Source: Alphaproteobacteria bacterium (GTDB lineage: Bacteria > Pseudomonadota > Alphaproteobacteria > UBA7985 > JAUIBT01). Taken from it: a DNA stretch of 64,000 bases. The stretch is taken from the NCBI GenBank assembly GCA_030428255.1, contig JAUIBT010000007.1:1-64000 (forward strand). Direction: 5' to 3'. Position 1 is the stretch's first letter, and the number at the start of each line of letters is the position of its first letter. Positions 44,565 to 52,309 of the stretch are shown here, piece after piece. The position numbers and the translations under genes were made by a program. Below the pieces are notes generated by a model that was given only the letters and a program-made list of their open reading frames with translations, had not been told where the DNA came from and did not search any database.

Positions 44565-45797
44565 TCAAGCGGCAAAGTCCGCCACCTTTAACAAGACATC
44601 ACGATCAGGCGCGAAATTGGAATAGAGGGGTAAAATGGAGGCACCGATCACCCGCGCTTTGGGGCCAATGGAGCCGACCAGGATATGCGGTCGGGTCAGG
44701 CCTTGGGTGTTCATAACCTGCAACGCGCTTTCAACGGCGTGGCACAGGCGACCGACTAGGGCGCGTGAAAAGGCACCGTCGATCACCACGCCGCCAAAAT
44801 CAATCACCGACAAAGCGGAAACGCAGGCGTAGGCAATAGCGCGCGCAGCCTGTTCGATCCATTGGTCAATGATGGCCAGCGCTTCGGCACAAGGGACAGG
44901 TGCTAACAGCTCTTTTTCCGGGGTAAAGCCAGCCTTGCTCAGCATTTGCTCAAGCTGAAGGCGCGATGCGAGTTGGATGAGCTGTTTTGGGCTTGCATCG
45001 TCGGCCAAACATACCGGCATCGATCCCAATGCGCCCGCATTGCGGGAGGTGCCTTCGAACAGTTGCCCGTTCAAAATAACGCCGCCGCCAATGAAAGTGC
45101 CGACGAAAAAGTACAGACTGTTGCTGTGCTCCAGCGCTTGGCCAAACACAATTTCTGACACGCAGGCCGTGGTGGCGTCGTTCATCAGCCAAGTGGGCAG
45201 GGCTGTAGCCTCGCTCAGCGCTTTTTCGACATCCAAATCTTGCCAGGCCTGCGCCTCCTCGTGCGGCGCATTTAACTCCTCCACCCAGTCACCCAGGCCA
45301 AAGGGCATGGCGACTCCGACTCCGTACAGCCGCTCAGGTGAGTCGATTTCGGGATGCTGAGCAAACTGCGCCACCTTACGACGCAAGAAATCAAACACCA
45401 CTTCCACTGTGGGGAAGTCGTAGACGACTTCCTCATTGGCAAGAGTATCGCCAGAAAAATCGATGAGCTGCACTTCAGTAGAGCGGCGGCCAACCTTGAC
45501 TCCGATGGCGTAGGCACCCGACGGATTGATCGCGATGGGCACCGACGGCTGGCCGACTTTACCCTTTTGACGCTTGCCCTTTGCCAACAATCCCTCTGCG
45601 ATCAACCGATTGATAATGACCGAGATGGTTTGCGGCGTCAGGCTGGTCATGCGCGCAATCTCAGCCTTGGGCAAAGCACCAGCGCGGCGAATGAGCTGCA
45701 GAATTAGACGCTCGTTGTATTGCCGCACGCCGCCTTGGCTCCCGCCAAGGGTCGAGCGGTGGTCGCTTGTCTCGGTTAGTCGGTCGATTAGGGCCAT
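44565..45797 (-). CDS. ROK-family transcriptional regulator
   Basis: A 410-residue repressor of the ROK (NagC/Mlc/XylR) type. The N-terminal winged helix is at about residues 24-85 (ALPKAEIARMTSLTPQTISV, GQPSVPIAINPSGAYAIGVK), followed by a sugar-kinase-like ROK domain with the glycine-rich FVGTFIGGGVILNGQLFEGT and a DxGxxKI-like start. The zinc-binding cysteine cluster (GHxxxCxCGxxGC) of glucokinase-type ROK proteins is not seen, so it may lack structural zinc. It lies between the sugar ABC ATPase (42 bases upstream) and the transaldolase gene. A large palindrome at 46731-46765 is the natural operator candidate. Confidence 0.9.
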   Translation of the reverse strand: MALIDRLTETSDHRSTLGGSQGGVRQYNERLILQLIRRAGALPKAEIARMTSLTPQTISVIINRLIAEGLLAKGKRQKGKVGQPSVPIAINPSGAYAIGVKVGRRSTEVQLIDFSGDTLANEEVVYDFPTVEVVFDFLRRKVAQFAQHPEIDSPERLYGVGVAMPFGLGDWVEELNAPHEEAQAWQDLDVEKALSEATALPTWLMNDATTACVSEIVFGQALEHSNSLYFFVGTFIGGGVILNGQLFEGTSRNAGALGSMPVCLADDASPKQLIQLASRLQLEQMLSKAGFTPEKELLAPVPCAEALAIIDQWIEQAARAIAYACVSALSVIDFGGVVIDGAFSRALVGRLCHAVESALQVMNTQGLTRPHILVGSIGPKARVIGASILPLYSNFAPDRDVLLKVADFAA

Positions 45798-45839
45798 GGT
45801 GCTTGGGTCACTTGATTGGACGGGTGGAAAGACGAGCGC

Positions 45840-46616
45840 TTAGATATAGCTGGCGTTCTCGTGTACGCCTTGGCTATCAACTCCTGTAATCATCGCAACA
45901 ATCTCGTTGGGCTCGGTGTCTTTGACCAAGCGATTGCCAACAATGCGACCTTGTCGGAAAACCCAGATTCGGTCCACCAGATTGAAGACCTGACGCAGGT
46001 TGTGTGAGATAATGATAACCGGCGTACCTTTTTCTTTTAGGCCGCGGACAATGCCTTCAACGCGAGTGGTCTCTTGAATTCCTAAAGCCGCAGTGGGCTC
46101 GTCCAGGATGATCAGCTTGGCACCCCAGCCAGTTGCGCGGGTAATAGCAACGCACTGACGTTGACCGCCAGACATGCCCGCCATGGTGCCGTCAATGTCG
46201 GGGATCTTGACGCCAGTATTCTCCAGCAGCTCGGCTGCTTTTGCGCGCATATTGCCCTTCTTCAGCCAAGACAGGGGCCCCAGATTGAAGGCCACGTCTT
46301 CACGCCCCAGATAGATGTTTGCGGTGACGTTAAGGTGGTCGGCCAATGCCAGGTTTTGATAGACCGTTTCGATTCCAGCGCTGCGGGCGTCCATGGGGGC
46401 CTTGAAGCTCACTTGTTGGCCGTCGAATATGACTTCTCCACTGGTTGGAACTTCCACGCCAGTGACATTTCTAACAAAAGTAGACTTACCTGCACCGTTA
46501 TCGCCGACGATAGCGATGTGTTCACCTTGATGCAAGAAAAAGTCGGCATCGCTTAGCGCGTGAACGCCACCGTAGTTCTTTGTTAAGCCTTTGGTTTCTA
46601 GAATATAATTGGACAT
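45840..46616 (-). CDS. Sugar ABC transporter ATP-binding protein (FrcA type)
   Basis: A 258-residue, single-module ABC ATPase like the FrcA proteins of rhizobia, not the two-module RbsA/XylG type. Walker A GDNGAGKST, signature MSGGQRQCVAITRA, Walker B LIILDEPTAALG and H-loop IISHNL are all intact. The start MSNYILETKG at 46616 is preferred over the ATG at 46631. It would work as a homodimer with the permease encoded on the other side of the divergent promoter. First gene of the leftward unit ATPase-ROK-transaldolase. Confidence 0.92.
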   Translation of the reverse strand: MSNYILETKGLTKNYGGVHALSDADFFLHQGEHIAIVGDNGAGKSTFVRNVTGVEVPTSGEVIFDGQQVSFKAPMDARSAGIETVYQNLALADHLNVTANIYLGREDVAFNLGPLSWLKKGNMRAKAAELLENTGVKIPDIDGTMAGMSGGQRQCVAITRATGWGAKLIILDEPTAALGIQETTRVEGIVRGLKEKGTPVIIISHNLRQVFNLVDRIWVFRQGRIVGNRLVKDTEPNEIVAMITGVDSQGVHENASYI

Positions 46617-46730
46617 GGTTACTGCTCTCACCCTTGGAGGATATGCGCGTTGACTGGCCGTGGCTTTCTGCCTGAATCCCAGAGAAGGCGCTGCGATTTG
46701 ACTCTGGCATACACAGACAAATACGCAATC

Positions 46731-46765
46731 GTCAATATATAAATCAAATAGATTTACTTATTGAC
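46731..46765. promoter_or_regulatory. 35-base near-perfect palindrome in the divergent sugar promoter region
   Basis: Two nested inverted repeats share one centre at 46748: outer arms GTCAATA (46731-46737) / TATTGAC (46759-46765) and inner arms TAAATC (46740-46745) / GATTTA (46751-46756). By my count 14 of 17 base pairs match. TTGACA at 46761-46766 is a rightward -35 candidate and TTGACG, complementing 46730-46735, a leftward one, so a bound regulator would cover both. Confidence 0.75.
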
Positions 46766-46845
46766 AAGGCCATTTCGCTCTGGCATTGGGGGAGGGCAGT
46801 CGAAATCCGACATACGCATCTATTTTCCTTTTGGGAGGGTTCCTC

Positions 46846-47775
46846 ATGAAAACATTCGTTACCGCAGTTGCGGCTTTGGCCCTGGTTTCTGGCGTTGCGT
46901 CTGCGCAAAGCGTCAAGGTTGGCTACATCACCAAATCTGCCACCAACGCAGGTTGGATGATGATCAACGGCGGCGCAGCACAAGCAGCGAGCGACGATGG
47001 CAGCATCGAGCTGGTGACTGTCGGTCCGGCATTCCAAGGCGATCTTTCGTCTCAGTTGGAAGTGTTCGAAAACCTGGTGGCTCAAGGCATCGACGCAATT
47101 GCGATCGCTCCGGTTGACTCTTCTGGCGTTGCCGACGCCGTAGCCGCTGCCATGGCAGCAGGCACGCCGGTTGTTGCCGTTGATACCGGCGTTGTTGGCG
47201 CTGACGTCGCCTCTTTTGTTGCAACTGACAACGAAGCTGTTGCTACAATTCAGGGCAAAGTGGCTTGCGGCCTGATCTCTAACGGCGACAAGGTTATCTA
47301 TGTAACTGGCAACCAAGCGCAGTCTACCGGCCAAGAACGCCGCGATGGCTTCTACGCCGGTTTCGGCAAGGCCTGTGGTGACTCAGAAGTGCTGGTTGTG
47401 CCCACCGAGTGGAACTCGCAGCAAGCCCAAGAGGGTGTTGAGGCTGTTCTGAACGCCAACCCCGACGTCAAGATGGTTGTTAACGCTTGGGACGGCGGCA
47501 CCATGGGTGCAAAAGCGGCCCTGGAGAACCTGGGCTACGCTGCTGGCGACGTGAAGCTGGTTGGCTTTGACGGTGCAGGCGACGCGATCGTTGCTATGGA
47601 CGAAGGCTGGGTTCATGCGGACACCGCTCAGATGCTGGCCAAAATGGGTTACGAAGGCATCAAAGCTGCCGCTGCTGCTGCTCGTGGTCAGATGGTTGAA
47701 GCCCGCATCGACACCGGCACTTTCTTGGTGACCCCTGAGACATCTGCTGAGTACAAGGCACTGATTGGCATGTAA
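46846..47775 (+). CDS. Sugar ABC transporter substrate-binding protein
   Basis: A 309-residue periplasmic binding protein of the ribose/galactose (peripla_BP_4) family, from MKTFVTAVAALALVSGVASA at 46846, a signal peptide cleaved after ASA. GGGAGG precedes the start; the frame back to 46786 is not signal-like. Family features are VFENLVAQGIDAIAIAPVD and TEWNSQQAQEGVEAVLNANP, and a final GTFLVTPET. The sugar (hexose or pentose) cannot be read. A hairpin terminator lies between it and the permease gene. Confidence 0.93.
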   Translation: MKTFVTAVAALALVSGVASAQSVKVGYITKSATNAGWMMINGGAAQAASDDGSIELVTVGPAFQGDLSSQLEVFENLVAQGIDAIAIAPVDSSGVADAVAAAMAAGTPVVAVDTGVVGADVASFVATDNEAVATIQGKVACGLISNGDKVIYVTGNQAQSTGQERRDGFYAGFGKACGDSEVLVVPTEWNSQQAQEGVEAVLNANPDVKMVVNAWDGGTMGAKAALENLGYAAGDVKLVGFDGAGDAIVAMDEGWVHADTAQMLAKMGYEGIKAAAAAARGQMVEARIDTGTFLVTPETSAEYKALIGM

Positions 47776-47845
47776 TCAGCCTGAGAAGGTCGGCCTTTGG
47801 GTCGGCCTTCCCTGGACCCGGAACTGGGTTAGTTTCCGCCTCCTT

Positions 47846-47881
47846 GGGTTGCCCGCCAAACAGTCAGGCAACCCTTTTTTT
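47846..47881 (+). terminator. Terminator between the SBP and permease genes (attenuating)
   Basis: GGGTTGCC (47846-47853) pairs with GGCAACCC (47867-47874), followed by seven T. It lies 70 bases past the SBP gene and ahead of the permease gene in the same direction. A second hairpin with G-U pairs sits at about 47785-47808. Confidence 0.88.
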
Positions 47882-47948
47882 ACCCAAAATCAGCGCTTTG
47901 GCTTCGGTGAGCCGGGAAAATTAAGCGCAATCTGCGAGAGCCTTTTGT

Positions 47949-49547
47949 ATGTCTGCTTCTCAAGCCAATGCTGCTGCGCCCGTCGCAGCGAACGGGGGCC
48001 CCAAAGGAACGGGCGAATCCGCTACCAACGCCAAGCTTTTGCGCTGGGTTGTCCGATTTTTCAGCGCCGAATGGTCGGGGGCCTTGCTGGCCGTTGTTTT
48101 GATGGCCATCGGGATCGAGGTCTTCACCAGCGGAAAACCCTTCTTTCATCCCTCCAATCTCCTGACGATCTTCAATAACGCCGCAGCTCTGGGCATCGTA
48201 GCGGCCGGCATGACGCTTGTAATTTTGACCGCGGGTATCGACCTGTCGGTCGGCTCTTTGATGGGCATGAGCGCCGCACTGGTCGGCTACGTGGCGTCCT
48301 ATTGGGGCTTCGATCCTGGCTTGGCGATCCTGTCTGGCGTGGCCATGGGCTGTGCGGTTGGTTTGCTGCATGGCACGCTGGTGGCGCAGTTTGGCATGCC
48401 TGCCTTCATTGTCACCTTGGCCGGATTGTCGATCTGGCGTGGCACCGGCCACTTGTCAACTGGTGCTCAGGCGACCCCTAAGTTGGACGAGCTGTTCAAC
48501 TATTTTGGCCGCTTCAATCCCTTTTCGCCGTTGCGCGCTGCCTATAAGGCCGAAACCTTGCCCGATGGCCTGATGTGGCTGGGCGCGCTGGTCGATAGCC
48601 AGTGGCTGGAGTGGTTACGCACCTTCCAGATGTCCACCGTGTTCTTGTTTGCCTTCTACATCCTGTTGGCAATTTTGATGTCGAACACCAAGCTAGGCCT
48701 CTACGTTTACGCGATTGGTTCAAACGAAAAAGGTTCGCGCCAAGCAGGTATCAACGTCAAGCTCTACAAGATATTAGCCTACGTCTTCTGTTCGTTCTGT
48801 GCTGCGTTTGCCGCCATCTTGTTCTTGGGACGCGCGCCCTATGCCAAGTCTGACTATGGCATGATGTGGGAGCTAGACGCGATCGCTGCCGTGGTCATTG
48901 GCGGTACCTCGCTGTTCGGTGGTCGCGGATCAATTTGGGGCACGCTGCTGGGGGTCTTGCTGCTGAAGCTGATCAACAACGGCTTGACCTTGGCTCAGCT
49001 CAACACCTTTTGGCAGATGATTGTCACCGGCTTGATCATTTTAATCGCGGTCGGCCTGGACATCGTGCGTCAGAATAAGAATCCGCTGCGGGTTCGTCAG
49101 ATGTTGATCGCCGCCGCTGCGGCCTTGGCCTTCTTCGCCTTCATCACTCCAGGGTCCAAGCTGGTTTCGTCTTGGATCGTGCACACTGAGCATCATGCTG
49201 CGGTTAGCTTGCAAGAGGCCCTGAAGCCCCAATTCAAGCAGTTGGACCCCAAGCAGGCGCAACGCCTGCAAACGACCGAGGATTTGCAGGCCTACGCCGA
49301 TGACGCGGCTCAGGCGGTTGTCCCGGCCGTCGGGTTCGGCCTGCTGGCCATCGCAGCCGTGTTGGCTGTCTTCTTGGCAACACCTGTGTTGGTGTATGGC
49401 CTGATGGTCGCCTTTGGCCTTGGCATGCTGGCCGCCTTGCCTATGGGGCTTGGAGCCGTGGCGCCCTTCTTGTTGCTGGGTTTGGCCTTGCTTGCTGGCT
49501 CTCAAGCGGTTGGGCCGCTGTTCCGACGTGCGGCAAGTCTCAAATAG
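47949..49547 (+). CDS. Sugar ABC transporter permease with C-terminal extension
   Basis: A 532-residue permease of the RbsC/FrcC family (BPD_transp_2). The conserved core contains AAALGIVAAGMTLVILTAGI then DLSVGSLMG, PAFIVTLAGLSIWRG, and the coupling loop TKLGLYVYAIGSNEKGSRQA, ending near residue 370 with FWQMIVTGLIILIAVGLDIV. Usual family length is 320-400. The extra ~150 residues contain a periplasm- or cytoplasm-exposed helical segment (SLQEALKPQFKQLDPKQAQR) between one and about three added hydrophobic helices. It would channel the sugar captured by the SBP. The extension's function is unknown. Confidence 0.9.
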   Translation: MSASQANAAAPVAANGGPKGTGESATNAKLLRWVVRFFSAEWSGALLAVVLMAIGIEVFTSGKPFFHPSNLLTIFNNAAALGIVAAGMTLVILTAGIDLSVGSLMGMSAALVGYVASYWGFDPGLAILSGVAMGCAVGLLHGTLVAQFGMPAFIVTLAGLSIWRGTGHLSTGAQATPKLDELFNYFGRFNPFSPLRAAYKAETLPDGLMWLGALVDSQWLEWLRTFQMSTVFLFAFYILLAILMSNTKLGLYVYAIGSNEKGSRQAGINVKLYKILAYVFCSFCAAFAAILFLGRAPYAKSDYGMMWELDAIAAVVIGGTSLFGGRGSIWGTLLGVLLLKLINNGLTLAQLNTFWQMIVTGLIILIAVGLDIVRQNKNPLRVRQMLIAAAAALAFFAFITPGSKLVSSWIVHTEHHAAVSLQEALKPQFKQLDPKQAQRLQTTEDLQAYADDAAQAVVPAVGFGLLAIAAVLAVFLATPVLVYGLMVAFGLGMLAALPMGLGAVAPFLLLGLALLAGSQAVGPLFRRAASLK

Positions 49548-49583
49548 CCGTCGTCCTCCCTGTTGCCTCCCTGACCTTGACAG

Positions 49584-49615
49584 CGGGTCGCTCACGTTGA
49601 GCGGCCCGTTTTTTT
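49584..49615 (+). terminator. Rho-independent terminator of the sugar permease gene
   Basis: CGGGTCGCTC (49584-49593) pairs with GAGCGGCCCG (49599-49608) with one mismatch, 5-base loop, then seven T. Confidence 0.88.
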
Positions 49616-49689
49616 GGTGCTCTTCTGTCTGGTGGAGCAGGGAACTGCGGGCTATACCGCAAGGACACTGATGAACCCTGGGACCCGCC

Positions 49690-50697
49690 ATGACCTTTTC
49701 GATCACCAACATCCTCCAAGCTCGCCGCGTGCTGCGTGGCATAGCTGACGCGACGCCGCTTGTGCCGTCGCCCTTTATGAGCCGGGTTTGCGGGCAGGAT
49801 TTTTGGCTCAAACTGGAGATCGCCCAACCCATCGGTGCCTTCAAGCTGCGCGGGGCGATGAACGCTGTGGCCAACTTGCCAGAGGGGACCAAGGGCGTCA
49901 CATGCTGTTCGACCGGTAACCATGGACGCGGAGTCGCTTATGCTGCCGCTCGTCGGGGCATACGCGCGGTGATTTGCATGTCCAACCTGGTGCCGCAAGC
50001 CAAGGTCGACGGCATCAAGGCGCTGGGCGCTGAGGTGGTGATTTGCGGTCAGAGCCAGGACGAGGCTGAGGCCGAAAGCCGCCGCTTGGTGGCCGAGCAG
50101 GGCCTGGTCGAGATCTCGCCTTTTGACGATCCTTATGTCATCGCGGGGCAGGGAACTATTGGTTATGAGATGCTGGAGGCCTGCCCCGAACTGGACACCC
50201 TGTTGGTGCCGCTGTCGGGCGGCGGTCTGGCGGCAGGCGTTGCGGTGGCGGCCAAAGCGCTGGACCCGCGCATCAAGGTGATCGGCATTACCATGGAGCG
50301 CGGCGCGGCTATGCATGCCTCTCTGGCGGCGGGGCATCCGGTTGAAGTCGAGGAGGTCTCAAGCCTGGCTGACTCTCTGGGCGGAGGCATTGGTCAGGGC
50401 AACCGCCTGTCCTTTCCCTTGTGCCGCGACTACCTGGACGACACGGTACTGGTCAGCGAAGAAGAGATTCGCAGCGCCATGCAGACGCTGTTCTTTGAGG
50501 ACCGGTTGATCGCTGAAGGCGCGTCGGTCGTTGGTCTGGCCGCCACATTGGCGGGCAAGCTGCCCAAGCCTGCCGGGCCTGTCGGAACCATTCTGACCGG
50601 GCGCAATCTGGACATGCCGACATTTGCCAAGCTAGTCTCAGGCCAGGATGTAGAAATCGGCAGCTTGAGCCTGAAAGGACGCAGCTATGGCGCATGA
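49690..50697 (+). CDS. eutB: Threonine-dehydratase-like PLP enzyme, hydroxyectoine utilisation EutB type
   Basis: A 335-residue fold-type II PLP enzyme. The PLP lysine is Lys52 in GAFKLRGAMNAV, the phosphate loop is CCSTGNHGRGVAYAAARRGI, and the glycine loop is PLSGGGLAAG. RAVICMSNLVPQAKVDGIKA and ADSLGGGIGQGNR recall the EutB group, which acts in hydroxyectoine breakdown. Relatives include hydroxyaspartate and threonine dehydratases, so the name rests on resemblance and on the adjoining eutC and asnC genes. Its stop overlaps the eutC start by 11 bases. Confidence 0.82.
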   Translation: MTFSITNILQARRVLRGIADATPLVPSPFMSRVCGQDFWLKLEIAQPIGAFKLRGAMNAVANLPEGTKGVTCCSTGNHGRGVAYAAARRGIRAVICMSNLVPQAKVDGIKALGAEVVICGQSQDEAEAESRRLVAEQGLVEISPFDDPYVIAGQGTIGYEMLEACPELDTLLVPLSGGGLAAGVAVAAKALDPRIKVIGITMERGAAMHASLAAGHPVEVEEVSSLADSLGGGIGQGNRLSFPLCRDYLDDTVLVSEEEIRSAMQTLFFEDRLIAEGASVVGLAATLAGKLPKPAGPVGTILTGRNLDMPTFAKLVSGQDVEIGSLSLKGRSYGA

Positions 50698-51676
50698 GAT
50701 TCAGATCGTAACCGAAGCGCAACTGCGCGCCAGCTTGAGTCTGGACCTGACCTGCATTGACGTGGTTGAGAAGGCCTTTCGCGCCCTGGCCTCGGGCCGG
50801 GTGGTGATGCCGCCGATCATGTCGATGGAGCTGGCCGAAGCCAACGGTGAGGTGGACGTGAAGACCGCCTATATCCCAGGCTTTGACGGCTTTGCGATCA
50901 AGGTCAGCCCCGGCTTTTTCGACAATCCTAAGCTGGGCTTAGCAAGCCTGAACGGCTTGATGATTTTGTTTTCAGCTAAGACCGGTTTGGTCGAGGCGGT
51001 GTTCCTCGATAACGGCTATCTGACCGATTTGCGCACAGCGGCGGCGGGCGCAGTGGCTGCGCGTCATTTGGCTCCAGCAGAGGTGGAGACGGCGGGCGTC
51101 ATGGGCACCGGCGTCCAAGCGCGCTTGCAAATGCAGGCGGCGCATTTGGTGCGCCCCTTCAAGCGCGTGCTGGTCTGGGGGCGCGACCTGGACAAAGCCG
51201 CCGCCTGTGCGCGCGATTTGGCGGACAGCCTGGGCGTTGAGGCCGAGGCGGTCAGCGATCCCGCAGCCCTGGTGCGCGATAGTCAGCTTGTGGTCACCAC
51301 CACACCCGCGCGCGCACCCATTCTCAAGGCAGACTGGCTGCATGCGGGCCTGCACATCACCGCTATGGGATCAGACCAGGCCGGCAAGGGCGAGATCGAC
51401 CCGCAGGCCGTGGTGCGCGCCGACGCCTACATCTGCGATTCGGTCAGGCAGTGCCGTGTGTCTGGAGAACTGGAGGCCGCGCTCGCAGCGAACTTGTGGC
51501 CGCAAGACCGCGAGCTCGCAGAGTTGGGCCAGGTGGTCGAAGGCATGACCGCTGGCCGGCAAAGCGCGGATGACATCACCATCTGCGATCTGACTGGGAC
51601 TGGCGCTCAGGATACGGCGATCGCCACCCACGTGCGCGCGCTGATCCCAAGCGCTGGCACGGTCATTCAGGCCTAG
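50687..51676 (+). CDS. eutC: Ornithine-cyclodeaminase/mu-crystallin family protein, EutC type
   Basis: A 329-residue NAD(P)-binding protein of the OCD/mu-crystallin family. Typical segments: VDVKTAYIPGFDGFAIKVSP, GFFDNPKLGLASLNGLMILF, LDNGYLTDLRTAAAGAVAAR, the nucleotide-binding VMGTGVQARLQMQAA, and ITAMGSDQAGKGEIDP. Members reduce or deaminate cyclic imines. The EutC group acts with EutB in hydroxyectoine use. It overlaps eutB by 11 bases and precedes asnC by 4. Its exact reaction is not firmly established to my knowledge. Confidence 0.83.
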   Translation: MAHEIQIVTEAQLRASLSLDLTCIDVVEKAFRALASGRVVMPPIMSMELAEANGEVDVKTAYIPGFDGFAIKVSPGFFDNPKLGLASLNGLMILFSAKTGLVEAVFLDNGYLTDLRTAAAGAVAARHLAPAEVETAGVMGTGVQARLQMQAAHLVRPFKRVLVWGRDLDKAAACARDLADSLGVEAEAVSDPAALVRDSQLVVTTTPARAPILKADWLHAGLHITAMGSDQAGKGEIDPQAVVRADAYICDSVRQCRVSGELEAALAANLWPQDRELAELGQVVEGMTAGRQSADDITICDLTGTGAQDTAIATHVRALIPSAGTVIQA

Positions 51677-51680
51677 AGCG

Positions 51681-52181
51681 GTGACGCCGCTCGACAGCCG
51701 CGACCTGGCCATCTTGCAGATCCTCTCGCAAGAAGGCCGGATTACCAAAGCCGCGTTGGCCGAGCGCGTTGGCCTGTCGCCGACGCCCTGCTGGGAGCGG
51801 CTACATCGCTTGGAGCGGGCCGGATTGATCCAGGGCTACGGGGCTTTCATCAATCTGAAAGCCATCGCACCGCACGTCACGGTGTTCGTCGCCGCCGAAC
51901 TCAAGAGCCACACCGCCGACAGCTTTCAGCGGTTTGAGCGGCATGTGATGGCGCTGCCCCAGGTGACCGCCTGCTGGGCGTTGGGCGGCGGCTACGACTA
52001 CCTGCTGCAAATCGTCGAACGCGATATCGACGCCTATCAGCAGTTTGTGGACCGTTTGCTGGGGGCGGATGTCGGCCTGTCGCGCTATTTCACCTATATC
52101 GTGACCAAGCCGGTTAAGTCGGCGAGCGCGGCACCTTTGGCGCACTTGCTAGGGCGTAAGCGTGGGGAAGAATCATCTTAA
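51681..52181 (+). CDS. Lrp/AsnC-family transcriptional regulator
   Basis: A 166-residue regulator with GTG start, four bases after eutC. Helix-turn-helix at about residues 5-50 (DLAILQILSQEGRITKAALA, VGLSPTPCWERLHRLERAGL) and a C-terminal RAM/AsnC ligand domain (VTACWALGGGYDYLLQIVER). The cysteine in TPCWERL and this position beside eutBC match the DoeX/AsnC regulators of ectoine gene sets. It probably controls this operon and the aminotransferase gene in response to an ectoine-derived diamino acid; that is inference. Confidence 0.88.
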   Translation: MTPLDSRDLAILQILSQEGRITKAALAERVGLSPTPCWERLHRLERAGLIQGYGAFINLKAIAPHVTVFVAAELKSHTADSFQRFERHVMALPQVTACWALGGGYDYLLQIVERDIDAYQQFVDRLLGADVGLSRYFTYIVTKPVKSASAAPLAHLLGRKRGEESS

Positions 52182-52241
52182 TCTCGGCGCTCCGGCAGAC
52201 GTTTCGTCTACGCGCGCGCCTGCTTTACCTCTCCCAATTCC

Positions 52242-52268
52242 TTGCCCGCACCGTTAAGCTGCGGGCAA
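52242..52268 (+). promoter_or_regulatory. Stem-loop in the leader of the aminotransferase gene
   Basis: TTGCCCGCA (52242-52250) and TGCGGGCAA (52260-52268) form a 9-base perfect stem with a 9-base loop, 42 bases before the start codon and 60 after asnC. No T-tract follows, so it is an operator or a processing/attenuation element, not a standard terminator. Confidence 0.5.
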
Positions 52269-52309
52269 ACCTCTAACCTTGCCGCCTTGGCACCAGGGAG
52301 CCCTTTGCC

